Shown: one piece after another, positions 8,564-16,879 of the stretch
Layout: each line of letters starts with the position of its first letter
Numbering within the stretch: position 1 is the first letter of the stretch
Origin: Oscillibacter sp.
GTDB taxonomy: Bacteria > Bacillota > Clostridia > Oscillospirales > Oscillospiraceae
Direction of reading: 5' to 3'
DNA length: 33,703 nucleotides
NCBI GenBank assembly: GCA_022791135.1
Contig: JAAVYM010000046.1
Location: 1-33,703, forward strand
Program-made: the position numbers and the translations under genes
The notes under the pieces: model-generated
Database searches by the model: none
What the model saw: only the letters and a program-made list of their open reading frames with translations
Told to the model about the DNA's origin: nothing

Positions 8564-9360
8564 CTACTCCACTCCCGGGCGCTGCCGGGAGAGATCCAGG
8601 CGGACCAGCGTCCCCTGGCCAGGGCGGGAGGAGATGGAGATACCGTGGTTCAAACGATCCATCACCTGGCTGCACAGGTAAAGGCCTATGCCGGTGGATT
8701 TCTTGTCCTCCCGACCGTTGTAGCCGGTGAAGCCCTTTTCAAAAACCCGGGGTAAGTCCTCCGGCTGGATGCCGATGCCGCTGTCGGCGATGACCAGGGT
8801 GTTCCCATCGGCGTAGATGCGGATGCGTCCCCCGGAGGGGGTGTACTTCAGGGCGTTGGATAGCAATTGCTCGATGACGAAGGCCAGCCACTTTTCATCC
8901 GTCAGCACGGTCTTGCCCGTCTCCCGGAAGTCTAGGGAGATCTTTTTTAGAATGAAAAGCCGGGCATATTTCCGCACGGACTGGCGGAGCAGGGCGTCCA
9001 GGCTGCAGTTTTGCAGGACATAGTCCGTGCTGTTGCTGCCCAGGCGGAGCGGTTCTTTGCCAGGGCCTGGAGCAGGGTCTGGTAGTCCTCCTCCAGCAGT
9101 CCCCGGGGCGGCGGCAGGGGGAGGACCTGCTCCCGTACCTGCAACAGCAGCCGTTCCAGCTCCCGATGGCGGCGGAGAAAGCGACCGTAGCCCAGGGCAA
9201 AGAGCACCAGTCCCAGGGCAAGGCAAAGCACATAGGCATAGCCCACCGCTTCCAGAGGCAGGTTATAGAGGTAAAAAATGGCGGAGCAGATACCCAGGCA
9301 GCCCGCCAAAAGCAGCAGCAGCTTCCACTGCCGCGCGAGATACGCCGGCAAAACCATCAT
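8564..9360 (-). pseudogene. BceS-like sensor histidine kinase, frameshifted and lacking the phosphoacceptor region
   Basis: The 5' part starts at ATG 9360, overlapping the regulator's TGA by 4 bases (ATGA). It encodes two membrane helices (about 11-30 and 37-56) and a cytoplasmic stretch ending QALAKNR near 9050. The 3' part is in another frame: LRLGSNSTDYV, then an intact ATPase domain (LSNALKYT, DSGIGIQPEDL, TGIGLYLC). In relatives about 50-60 residues, including the His in a VHQIKTP-type motif, lie between these two parts. The minus-strand string CTCCGCCTGGGCA at the joint (plus 9037-9049) fits both ends: it encodes RSAW-type sequence in the upstream frame and LRLG in the downstream one. 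This suggests deletion between short direct repeats. No functional kinase can be made as the sequence stands; assembly error is the alternative. Confidence 0.82.
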
Positions 9361-10040
9361 ACGCCCGCATCCTCCACCAGGTAGCCCGCGCCCTTCCGGG
9401 TGTGGATGAAGTCCGGAAGCCCGGCTGCATCCAACTTCCGGCGGAGGCGGTTGACGTTGACAGACAGCGTGTTTTCGTCTACAAAGCTGTCCGATTCCCA
9501 CAGGGCCGTCATCATGGCATCCCGGCTGACGATCTGACCCTTTTTCTCCAGGAGAAGCTGGAGGAGCTTGTTTTCGTTCTTCGTCAGCTCCACCCGCTGC
9601 CCATGGACGTGGAAGGTCCCGTTGGAGAGGTTCAGCACCGCTCCGCCGCAGGAGAGCAGGGTGGGCGCCGCGCCGAAGTCATAGGCCCGGCGCAGCATGG
9701 CCTGGACCTTGGCAGAGAGGACTTGGAGGTCGAAGGGCTTGGCCAAAAGGTCGTCCCCGCCCATCTGCATCGCCATGACTACATTCATGTTGTCAGAGGC
9801 GGAAGTGAGGAAAAGGACGGGAACCTGGGAGATTTTGCGGATCTCCTGGCACCAGTGATAGCCGTTAAAAAAGGGCAGGGAGATGTCCAGCAGAACCAGC
9901 TGGGGGTCGAAGGCAGCGAACTCCGCCAACACGGCGTCGAACCGCTGGGCGCAGGCCACCTGGTAGCCCCAGCTCTCCAGATGCCGCCGGACGGCGGCGG
10001 CGATGACGCCGTCGTCCTCTACGATGAAGATGCGATACAT
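9357..10040 (-). CDS. OmpR/PhoB-family response regulator (BceR-like)
   Basis: 227 residues from the ATG at 10040, which has GGAGG 5 bases upstream; an upstream in-frame ATG (10055) lacks a site. The receiver domain (1-115) has acidic IVEDDG, phospho-Asp in LVLLDISLP (about residue 51) and Lys in LAKPF (about 101). The C-terminal winged helix (about 130-225) has ELTKNENKLL and NTLSVNVNRLRRKL. This kind of regulator is usually paired with a two-helix kinase and a BceAB-type peptide-efflux ABC transporter. The kinase follows but is broken, and no such transporter is in the window. The regulator may be orphaned. Confidence 0.92.
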   Translation of the reverse strand: MYRIFIVEDDGVIAAAVRRHLESWGYQVACAQRFDAVLAEFAAFDPQLVLLDISLPFFNGYHWCQEIRKISQVPVLFLTSASDNMNVVMAMQMGGDDLLAKPFDLQVLSAKVQAMLRRAYDFGAAPTLLSCGGAVLNLSNGTFHVHGQRVELTKNENKLLQLLLEKKGQIVSRDAMMTALWESDSFVDENTLSVNVNRLRRKLDAAGLPDFIHTRKGAGYLVEDAGV

Positions 10041-10064
10041 AAAATCCTCCCACAAGCGAAAACG

Positions 10065-10097
10065 GCCCAGGCGCTGCCGGATGGACAGTGCCTGGGC
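10065..10097 (-). terminator. Terminator after the citrate synthase-aconitase-IDH operon
   Basis: GCCCAGGCGCTG (10065-10076) pairs with CAGTGCCTGGGC (10086-10097; one G-U pair) around a 9-base loop. GTTTTCG follows on the minus strand. Confidence 0.75.
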
Positions 10098-10103
10098 GCG
10101 GCG

Positions 10104-11309
10104 TCAGTTCAGGCCGGCGGCGACGGCATCCAGAAATTCCTCGCTGTCCACGCCCTGGGCCGGGAAGCCCGGCTCCACCAGCGGAAGAAGATCCTTGGTC
10201 ATTACGCCGGATTCCAGCACGCCCAGGGAAGCGGACTCCAGCCGCTGGCCGAAACGGACCAGATCCGAAAGCCCGTCCAGCTCCCCCCGGCGCTTCAGCG
10301 CGCCGGACCAGGCGAATAGGGTGGCCATGGGGTTGGTGGAGGTCTTCTCGCCCTGTAAATAGCGGTAATAATGCCGGGTGACGGTGCCGTGGGACGCCTC
10401 AAACTCCATGGTTCCGTCCGGGGCAACCAGAACGGAGGTCATCATAGCGAGGCTGCCGAAGGCGGCGGCGATCATATCGCTCATCACGTCGCCGTCATAG
10501 TTCTTCAGCGCCCAGATGAAGCCGCCCCTGGAGCGGATGACCCGAGCCACCGCGTCGTCAATCAGGGTATAGAAATAGGTCAGGCCCAGCTCTTCGAACC
10601 GGGGCTTGTAGGTGGACTCATACTCCTCCTCGAAGATGCGCTTAAACTCGCCGTCGTAGACCTTGGCAATGGTATCCTTAGTGGAGAACCACAGGTCCTG
10701 TTTCTGGCTCAGGGCGTACTGGAAGCAGGAGCGGGCGAAGGCCCGGATGCTGGATTCCGTGTTGTGCTGGCCCTGCCAGATGGCGGGACCGCTTACGGTT
10801 TGGACCGTCAGGGTTCTCGACTGGCCGCTCTCCCCCTGGAAGGTCATCGTGGCCGTCCCGGGTTCTGTGGTGGTCATGTCCACGGCCTTGTACATGTCGC
10901 CGTAGGCGTGGCGGGCGATGGTGATGGGCTTTTCCCAGTTTTTCACCACCGGGCGGATGCAGGGCAGGACGATGGGAGCGCGGAAGGCCGTGCCGTCCAA
11001 AATGGCCCGGATGGTGCCGTTGGGGGATTTCCACATCTCGGTGAGCTGGGGGTACTCCTCCATCCGCTGGCGGTTGGGGGTAATGGTGGCGCACTTGACA
11101 GCCACGCCCAGGCGGCGGGTGGCGTTGGCCGCGTCCACGGTGACCTGATCCTTGGTGGCGTTGCGGTGCAGGAGGCCCAGGTCGTAATACTCGGTTTTCA
11201 GGTCCACAAAGGGGAGAATCAGCTTTTCCTTAATCATGCCCCAGAGGACGCGGGTCATCTCGTCCCCGTCCATCTCGACAAGTGGTGTGGTCATCTTGAT
11301 TTTTTCCAT
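10104..11309 (-). CDS. icd: NADP-dependent isocitrate dehydrogenase (type II, homodimeric)
   Basis: 401 residues from the ATG at 11309 (GGGAGGAG just upstream); typical for type II IDH (about 400-415). It oxidises isocitrate to 2-oxoglutarate and CO2, with NADP expected as acceptor. The N-terminal TTPLVEMDGDEMTR is the diagnostic opening of this class; SPNGTIR (substrate-binding Ser and Arg loop), ATITPNRQRMEEY and the metal-binding region LIDDAVARVIRS are present. ASHGTVTRHYYRYLQGE near the C-terminus is the coenzyme loop of the family. It is the third gene of the gltA-acn-icd operon, 62 bases after aconitase with no terminator between. This places it in biosynthetic 2-oxoglutarate and glutamate supply. 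Confidence 0.96.
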   Translation of the reverse strand: MEKIKMTTPLVEMDGDEMTRVLWGMIKEKLILPFVDLKTEYYDLGLLHRNATKDQVTVDAANATRRLGVAVKCATITPNRQRMEEYPQLTEMWKSPNGTIRAILDGTAFRAPIVLPCIRPVVKNWEKPITIARHAYGDMYKAVDMTTTEPGTATMTFQGESGQSRTLTVQTVSGPAIWQGQHNTESSIRAFARSCFQYALSQKQDLWFSTKDTIAKVYDGEFKRIFEEEYESTYKPRFEELGLTYFYTLIDDAVARVIRSRGGFIWALKNYDGDVMSDMIAAAFGSLAMMTSVLVAPDGTMEFEASHGTVTRHYYRYLQGEKTSTNPMATLFAWSGALKRRGELDGLSDLVRFGQRLESASLGVLESGVMTKDLLPLVEPGFPAQGVDSEEFLDAVAAGLN

Positions 11310-11371
11310 AGGGCGCTCCTCCCGGAAACTCATATTGGAATCCTTTTAAAAGTTTGAAAGCGTTTGACGGC

Positions 11372-13609
11372 TCAGCATTCGTTTGCCTTTCTGGCGTAAT
11401 AGTTCATCAGGCAGCCGTCCAGAATGATCTGCCGCTCTTCCTCCGTCAGGCCCCGGACGTGGAGCAGAATCTCCTCCTCGCCGCCGTCCCGCTTCAAAAC
11501 CCTGGCGAGGATATCCTCCCGGCCGGACTGGATGGCCCGCCGGATGCCGGGGATGAAGACGCAGTCCCCCGCCTCATAGGGGAAGGGCGTCCCCTCGTCC
11601 AGAGTGAAGGGCAGGATGCCCCAATTGATGCAGTTGGAGCGATAGCGCTTGGTGGCAAAGGCGTAGCAGATGTTGGCGAAGCCGCCCAGGACCTTCTGGC
11701 AGCTGGCGGCCTGCTCCCGGGCGGAGCCGTCGCCGGGCTTGTTGGCGAAGACGCAGGAGCCGAACTGGGTATCCTCCGTCCTGGCGCCGGCGCGGGCCAG
11801 GAGGTCCTGGAGGGGTTCCGAAGCCGTGCCCGCCAGGCGCTGGGCCTCCAGCGCGGCGGCGGCTTTAGCCCGGCCCACATAGGCCGGCTCCCGGCGGGAG
11901 AGGGCGAATTCCGCCAGGCGAAGGGGATTGGAGCGGTAGCTGGAGGTTTCGCCGGAGGGGATCAGCTCGTCGGTGGTGGTCACGTCGTCCCGGAGGACCG
12001 CCGCTAGCTCCACCAGGAGGTTCTCGGCCAGGGGCTGCATCTTGGGCCAGTCGGTGATGTTGGGGCCGAGGATCAGCTCCTCCTCCGACCGGGGATGGCC
12101 ATAGCCATTGTAAACCCGCTTGTCGTAAACGCCCTTGTCAAAGTGATAGGCGCGGCGGATGGAGGTATAGTCGATTTCGGTGGCGGGGGTAATTTTTCCG
12201 CCGCTGCGGGCCGTGGCGGCGATGGACCGGGCGTCCATCAGGCACACGGCGGCGAACTGGCTCTCGCCGGGCTTGGAACCCTCCCGATTGGGGAAATTCC
12301 GGGTGGTGTGGCGGAGACTGAGGCCGTTGTGGGCGGGTACATCCCCCGCGCCAAAACAGGGACCGCAGAAGCTGGGCTTGAGAATCGCGCCGGTTTGCAG
12401 CAGGTCCGCGGCCGAGCCGTTTTTCGTCAGCTCCAGGCTGACGGGAACGCTGGTGGGGTACACGTCGAGGGTGAAACAGCCGTCGCCGCAGCTGCCGCCC
12501 CGGAGGATGTCCGCCGCCTCGGTGATGTTGTCAAACAGTCCCCCGGCGCAGCCGGCAATGACGCCCTGGTCCGCCCACACGCCGCCGTCCCGGATTTTCC
12601 GGGCCAGATGGACATTGGCCTTGGGCCAGCGGGTCTTGGCGTCGTCTTCCACCTGGGCGAGGAGTTCCGGGGCGTTATCCAGGAACTCCCGGATGGTCCA
12701 GGCGTTGGAGGGGTGGAAGGGGAGGGCGATCATGGGTTCAACCCCGCTCAGGTCCACCTCAATGTATTTGTCATACCAGGCGAAGTCGCCGGGGTGAAGC
12801 TCCCGGTATTCCTCCGGGCGCTGGTGGGCGGCATAGAAGCCCTGGGTCTCGCCGTCGGTTTCCCAGATGGAGGAGAGGCAGGTGGTTTCCGTGGTCATCA
12901 CGTCGATTCCGTTGCGAAAGTCGATGGGCAGACCAGCGATGCCAGGACCGGCGAACTCCAGGACGCAGTTGTTCACAAAGCCGCTGGCGAAGGTGGCCTT
13001 CACCAGGGCGATGGCCACGTCGTGGGGGCCAACGCCCCGCCTGGGCGCACCGGTGAGGTAGACCAGGACCACCTTGGGACAGCGGATGTCCCAGGTGTTT
13101 TTGGAGAGCTGCTTGGCAAGCTCCGGGCCGCCCTCGCCCACGCCCATGGTTCCCAAAGCGCCGTAACGGGTGTGGGAGTCGGAGCCGAGAATCATCTTTC
13201 CGCAGCCGGCCAGCTGCTCCCGGGCGTAGGAGTGGATAACGCTCTGGTTGGCGGGGACGTAGATGCCGCCGTATTTCCGGGCAGCGGAGAGGCCGAAGAC
13301 GTGGTCGTCCTCATTGATGGTGCCGCCCACGGCGCACAGGGAGTTGTGGCAGTTGGTCAGGGCGTAGGGCATGGGAAAGGACTTCATGCCGGAGGCCCGG
13401 GCCTGCTGGATGATGCCGACGTAGGTGATGTCGTGGCTTACCATGGCGTCGAAGCGAATTTGCAGGTTCTCGGGGTCACCGGAGATGCTGTGGGCCTGGA
13501 GGATGCTCCAGGCCAGGGTCTGCTGCCGCCCCTCGGCGGGGGAGATGGGGGCGGAGGTGTGAAGAGTGCCCTGGGAGAGGAAGACGCCGTTGTCGTGAAG
13601 GGTGATCAT
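11372..13609 (-). CDS. acn: Aconitate hydratase (4Fe-4S)
   Basis: 745 residues from the ATG at 13609, with AGGAGG in the leader; upstream in-frame codons lack a site. It should isomerise citrate to isocitrate through cis-aconitate. Cluster ligands are visible as Cys354 (AGCAGG) and Cys415/Cys418 (FCGPCFGAGD). Active-site SDSHTRYGALGTMGVGEGG lies at 143-161, and the C-terminal swivel domain begins after about residue 550. The length and the CGPCFGAGD form place it in the diverged aconitase/hydratase branch of Clostridia rather than classical AcnA (about 890) or AcnB. Its position between citrate synthase and IDH is the best evidence for its substrate. Confidence 0.93.
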   Translation of the reverse strand: MITLHDNGVFLSQGTLHTSAPISPAEGRQQTLAWSILQAHSISGDPENLQIRFDAMVSHDITYVGIIQQARASGMKSFPMPYALTNCHNSLCAVGGTINEDDHVFGLSAARKYGGIYVPANQSVIHSYAREQLAGCGKMILGSDSHTRYGALGTMGVGEGGPELAKQLSKNTWDIRCPKVVLVYLTGAPRRGVGPHDVAIALVKATFASGFVNNCVLEFAGPGIAGLPIDFRNGIDVMTTETTCLSSIWETDGETQGFYAAHQRPEEYRELHPGDFAWYDKYIEVDLSGVEPMIALPFHPSNAWTIREFLDNAPELLAQVEDDAKTRWPKANVHLARKIRDGGVWADQGVIAGCAGGLFDNITEAADILRGGSCGDGCFTLDVYPTSVPVSLELTKNGSAADLLQTGAILKPSFCGPCFGAGDVPAHNGLSLRHTTRNFPNREGSKPGESQFAAVCLMDARSIAATARSGGKITPATEIDYTSIRRAYHFDKGVYDKRVYNGYGHPRSEEELILGPNITDWPKMQPLAENLLVELAAVLRDDVTTTDELIPSGETSSYRSNPLRLAEFALSRREPAYVGRAKAAAALEAQRLAGTASEPLQDLLARAGARTEDTQFGSCVFANKPGDGSAREQAASCQKVLGGFANICYAFATKRYRSNCINWGILPFTLDEGTPFPYEAGDCVFIPGIRRAIQSGREDILARVLKRDGGEEEILLHVRGLTEEERQIILDGCLMNYYARKANEC

Positions 13610-13656
13610 AGCGGAAACCTCCTGAATTGATAGAAGCGGGAACACCCGGAACGAGA

Positions 13657-13696
13657 GCGGGCAGCCGGGGGCGGGAAGATGCGTTAGCCTGCCCGC
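13657..13696 (-). other. Possible hairpin in the gltA-acn intercistronic region
   Basis: GCGGGCA (13657-13663) and TGCCCGC (13690-13696) can pair around a 26-base GC-rich loop in the 105-base gap. No T tract follows, so it is not a normal terminator. It could affect mRNA processing or be chance. Confidence 0.3.
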
Positions 13697-13714
13697 GCTT
13701 CGGGGAAAAACGGA

Positions 13715-15121
13715 TCAGCGTTCGGAGAGGGGGACGTAGGGAAGCCGTTTGCAGACGGTTTTGTAGGCGGGGCGGATGATCCGCGGGTCCTCGGCGCAGC
13801 ATTCCTCCATACGGTGGGCGCACCAGCCGGGCATCCGGGCGCTGGCGAAAATGGCGGTGTAGAGGTCTGTGGGGATGTTCAATAGCTGGTAGACAAAGCC
13901 GGAGTAGAGGTCCACGTTGGCGCAGATGGGCTTGTCGCCGCCCCGGATTTCCTGGAAGACCTGGGGGGCCAGGCGCTCCACGGACTCAATGAGGTCCAGC
14001 TCCTCCACCATGCCCTTTTTCTCCGCCAGGTTCCGGGAAAAGTGCTTCAGGATTTCCGCCCGGGGATCGGAGAGGGTGTAGACCGCGTGGCCCATGCCGT
14101 AGATCAACCCGGTGCCGTCTCCCAGCTGGCGGCGGAGGATGCGGGCCAGCTGGTCCTTGATCTGGCCGTCGTCCTTCCAGTTTTTGACGGCGCGCTTCAG
14201 GTATTTCATCATCTCCACCACCTTGATGTTGGCCCCGCCGTGACGGTAGCCCTTCAGAGCGCCCACGGCGGCGGCGATGGCGGAGTAAAAATCGGTTCCG
14301 GAGGAGGTCAGCACCCGGCAGGCGAAGGTGGAGTTGTTGCCGCCGCCGTGCTCGGCGTGGAGAATCATACAAAGGTCCAGGAGCTTCGCCTCATCGTCGT
14401 CGAACTTCGTGTCCTTGCGCAGGGAGTACAGGAAGTTCTGAGCCACGCTCATATCCGTCCGGGGGCGGTGGAGGTAGAGGCTGTCCTTGTCGAAATAGTG
14501 GCACTTGGCGGCGTAGGAGTGGGCCACGATGGTAGGCGTCCGGGCGACCATCCGGAAGGATTTGAATAACTCGTTTTCCAGGGTCATGTTCTCTGCCTCG
14601 CCGTCGTGGGAGTGGAGGGCCAGGATGCAGCTGGCCAGCTTGTTCATGATGTTCTTGTTTGGGGAGCGGAGAATCATATCCTCGGAGAAGTAGCTGGGAA
14701 GCTGACTCCACCGGGCCAGGAGGTATTGGAAATCCTTCAGCTGGGAAGCCGTGGGCAGCTGGCCGAAGAGAAGGAGATACACCGTCTCTTCGAAACCGAA
14801 GCGATCTTCCTTGATGCAGCTTTGAATCAAATCCTCGATGCTGATGCCCCGGTAGAAGAGCTGGCCCTGCCGGGGGACCTTTTCGCCGTCCACCAAGTCA
14901 TAGCCGTCCACGTCGCCGATGCTGGTGACGCCGGCGATGACGCCGGTGCCGTTGGGGTAGCGGAGACCCCGCATGACGTCCTTGTCCGTGCGGTTGGTGG
15001 AGGGGAAGATATCGTTTTCCAAAATGAAGTCCTCGGACCCGCTGACGAAGGAGAGGGAGGACTCGATCAGCTCCTGATGCAAAAGCATCTGCCGCAGGTC
15101 CCGTTCGGTTTTGTATGGCAT
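13715..15121 (-). CDS. gltA: Citrate synthase
   Basis: 468 residues from the ATG at 15121, which follows AAAGGCGG and lies downstream of the mapped promoter; the longer ATG at 15205 would be upstream of that promoter. It condenses acetyl-CoA and oxaloacetate. Active-site residues are seen in LHAEHGGGNNSTF (His258 region), GYRHGGANIK (His294 region) and the Asp of ANVDLYSG near the C-terminus. An N-terminal extension of about 85 residues before LFYRGISIEDL is a feature of the longer Clostridial citrate synthases. First gene of the operon for 2-oxoglutarate synthesis; whether it is Si- or Re-specific cannot be seen, but the fold motifs are those of the standard Si enzyme. Confidence 0.96.
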   Translation of the reverse strand: MPYKTERDLRQMLLHQELIESSLSFVSGSEDFILENDIFPSTNRTDKDVMRGLRYPNGTGVIAGVTSIGDVDGYDLVDGEKVPRQGQLFYRGISIEDLIQSCIKEDRFGFEETVYLLLFGQLPTASQLKDFQYLLARWSQLPSYFSEDMILRSPNKNIMNKLASCILALHSHDGEAENMTLENELFKSFRMVARTPTIVAHSYAAKCHYFDKDSLYLHRPRTDMSVAQNFLYSLRKDTKFDDDEAKLLDLCMILHAEHGGGNNSTFACRVLTSSGTDFYSAIAAAVGALKGYRHGGANIKVVEMMKYLKRAVKNWKDDGQIKDQLARILRRQLGDGTGLIYGMGHAVYTLSDPRAEILKHFSRNLAEKKGMVEELDLIESVERLAPQVFQEIRGGDKPICANVDLYSGFVYQLLNIPTDLYTAIFASARMPGWCAHRMEECCAEDPRIIRPAYKTVCKRLPYVPLSER

Positions 15122-15163
15122 AATCGTAACCGCCTTTAAAAAATGAATTGAATAATCTTTATC

Positions 15164-15192
15164 ATTATAATGGACTTCCCGGCTATTTTCAA
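15164..15192 (-). promoter_or_regulatory. Sigma-A promoter of the gltA-acn-icd operon
   Basis: On the minus strand TTGAAA (plus 15187-15192) and a perfect TATAAT (plus 15164-15169) are 17 bases apart, giving a leader of about 36 bases before the gltA ATG. Confidence 0.87.
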
Positions 15193-15265
15193 TGCCACAA
15201 ATCACCGATTATCCGGCCTTTTCCGGGGAAAAAACTGACTGTTTGAGCGGGGTGTCCGGGACCGG

Positions 15266-15300
15266 AAGAAAAAGCGCCCGCCCGCTGTCTTGCGGGCAGG
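15266..15300 (-). terminator. Terminator of the phnDCE operon
   Basis: On the minus strand a 9-bp GC stem (plus 15292-15300 with 15277-15285; one G-U pair) with a 6-base loop is followed by CGCTTTTTCTTCC. Confidence 0.87.
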
Positions 15301-15331
15301 CACATTTGCGGGAATCCGCAACGGGGGATTT

Positions 15332-16879
15332 TCAGGCGCTCCGGCTTTGTGCCAGCCGCCGCCGGAGCCTTGCAGAGGCGGTATCCACCGCCCAGGTCAG
15401 CACGATCAGGCCCAGGGCCAGGGCGGAGGCCTGACTCCAGGCGTACTGGTTCATGGCGAAAATCAGGGGCGCCCCGATGCCGCCCGCTCCTACCAGGCCC
15501 AGGACCGCCGCCTCCCGGAGGTTCACGTCGAAGCGGTACAGCACCGCCGAGGCAAAGGCGGGCCGGAGTTGGGGGATCAGCCCCCGCAGCAGCCGGGGCA
15601 GGGGGGGAATGCCCATAGCCTCCAGCGCCCGGACGGGCCGGAAGTCCGCGCTGTCAATGGCTTGGTGAAAGCGTTTGCACAAAAGCCCCAGAGAGCACAC
15701 CGCCAGGGTCAGCACCCCGGCGAAGGAGCCGGGGCCGGTGACCCGGATGAAGATCAGCCCGTGGATGAGGAAGGGCACGGAGCGGATCGCCAGAATCACC
15801 GTCCGAACCGCCGCCGCCAAGGGGGCTGGGACAATCCGCGCGGAGCTGAGGAACACCAGGGGGATTGCCGCCAGGGTTCCGAGGCCGGTGCCCGCCAGGG
15901 CGATGCAGGCTGTTTCCAGAAGCAGCGCCGCCACGCCCTCCGAAGAGGTGGAAAGCAGCAGCGACGGGGCCGGATGGGCAAAGCCCGCCAGCATATTTCG
16001 AAGCAGAGCAGAGCTGGCGTGAGAGAAATCCGGCGGCTGGAGGGAGACGGTACATAAGACGCCCAGGATTGCCGCCGCCGCGGCCAGGAGACGGCGTCCG
16101 CGCCGGCTCAGCTTCCGCTCGCTCAGGATGGCGCTCGTGAGGCGGGCGCTGAGTCCCTCGATGGCGCAGACGGTCAAAAAGAGCAGGAACAATATGGCGC
16201 CCACCTTTTCGTATTCCCGCCAGGAGACCTTTTCGTTCAGCACCAGCCCCACACCGCCCGCGCCGACGTAGCCCAGGATGGCGCTGTGGCGCACGTTGGT
16301 CTCCAACAGATAGAGAACATTGGTCAAATAGGAGGGGGCGACGGCGGGAACCAAGGCGCGGAAATACGCCTTGGCGCTGGAAACACCCATGGCGCGTAAC
16401 GCCTGAAAGGGCGCGGCGGGGGCGTTTTCCAGGTCCTCGTAAGTCAGGCGGGTCATGATGGAAAAGGTGTAGACCGTGATAGCCGCCGCGCCGGAGAAGC
16501 TGGTAAGCCCAAAGAGGAAGGTGGCCAGCAGGGCCAGGATCAGGGCGGGGAAGGCCCGGAGGACCTGGATGATTCCCCGGCAGAGACGCTTGTCCAACCG
16601 GGGGCCGGGCAGGGTTCCGGCGCAAAAGGGCGCAGCCAGCAGCGCCAAAAGCGAACCCAGGAAAGTCCCTGTAACGGACATCTGCACCGTGGCCCAGAGG
16701 AGAGGCAAAACCCTGGGGGCATAGCCCCAATCCGGCGGGAACAGGCGCAAGGCGATGTCGCCGAAGTGTCCGCCCCGCCGGGCCAGCAGCGGCAAGGAGA
16801 CTCCGGTGAGCCGGCAGGAGAGCAAAAACAGCACCAAAACCAGTTCCCAGCCAAAAAAGTGTTGCCTGCGCCGCCTCAT
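15332..16879 (-). CDS. phnE: Phosphonate-type ABC transporter permease, two PhnE domains fused
   Basis: 515 residues, about twice the usual PhnE (about 260-280). Both halves carry a complete permease unit. The first (about 1-255) has the EAA-type loop ALRAMGVSSAKAYFRALVP and the exit motif ILGYVGAGGVGLVL. The second (about 295-510) has ALEAMGIPPLPRLLRGLIP and VLGLVGAGGIGAPLIF. Around a dozen hydrophobic segments are visible. The two domains probably form the whole membrane pore in one chain. The start ATG overlaps the phnC TGA by 4 bases. Substrate could be phosphonate, phosphite, phosphate ester or something else; see the leader of the operon. Confidence 0.92.
   Translation of the reverse strand: MRRRRQHFFGWELVLVLFLLSCRLTGVSLPLLARRGGHFGDIALRLFPPDWGYAPRVLPLLWATVQMSVTGTFLGSLLALLAAPFCAGTLPGPRLDKRLCRGIIQVLRAFPALILALLATFLFGLTSFSGAAAITVYTFSIMTRLTYEDLENAPAAPFQALRAMGVSSAKAYFRALVPAVAPSYLTNVLYLLETNVRHSAILGYVGAGGVGLVLNEKVSWREYEKVGAILFLLFLTVCAIEGLSARLTSAILSERKLSRRGRRLLAAAAAILGVLCTVSLQPPDFSHASSALLRNMLAGFAHPAPSLLLSTSSEGVAALLLETACIALAGTGLGTLAAIPLVFLSSARIVPAPLAAAVRTVILAIRSVPFLIHGLIFIRVTGPGSFAGVLTLAVCSLGLLCKRFHQAIDSADFRPVRALEAMGIPPLPRLLRGLIPQLRPAFASAVLYRFDVNLREAAVLGLVGAGGIGAPLIFAMNQYAWSQASALALGLIVLTWAVDTASARLRRRLAQSRSA

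Noticed and set aside
12095-13630. 511-residue plus-strand frame opposite aconitase
   Set aside because: Gly/Ala/Val-rich shadow sequence; aconitase on the minus strand has complete catalytic motifs.
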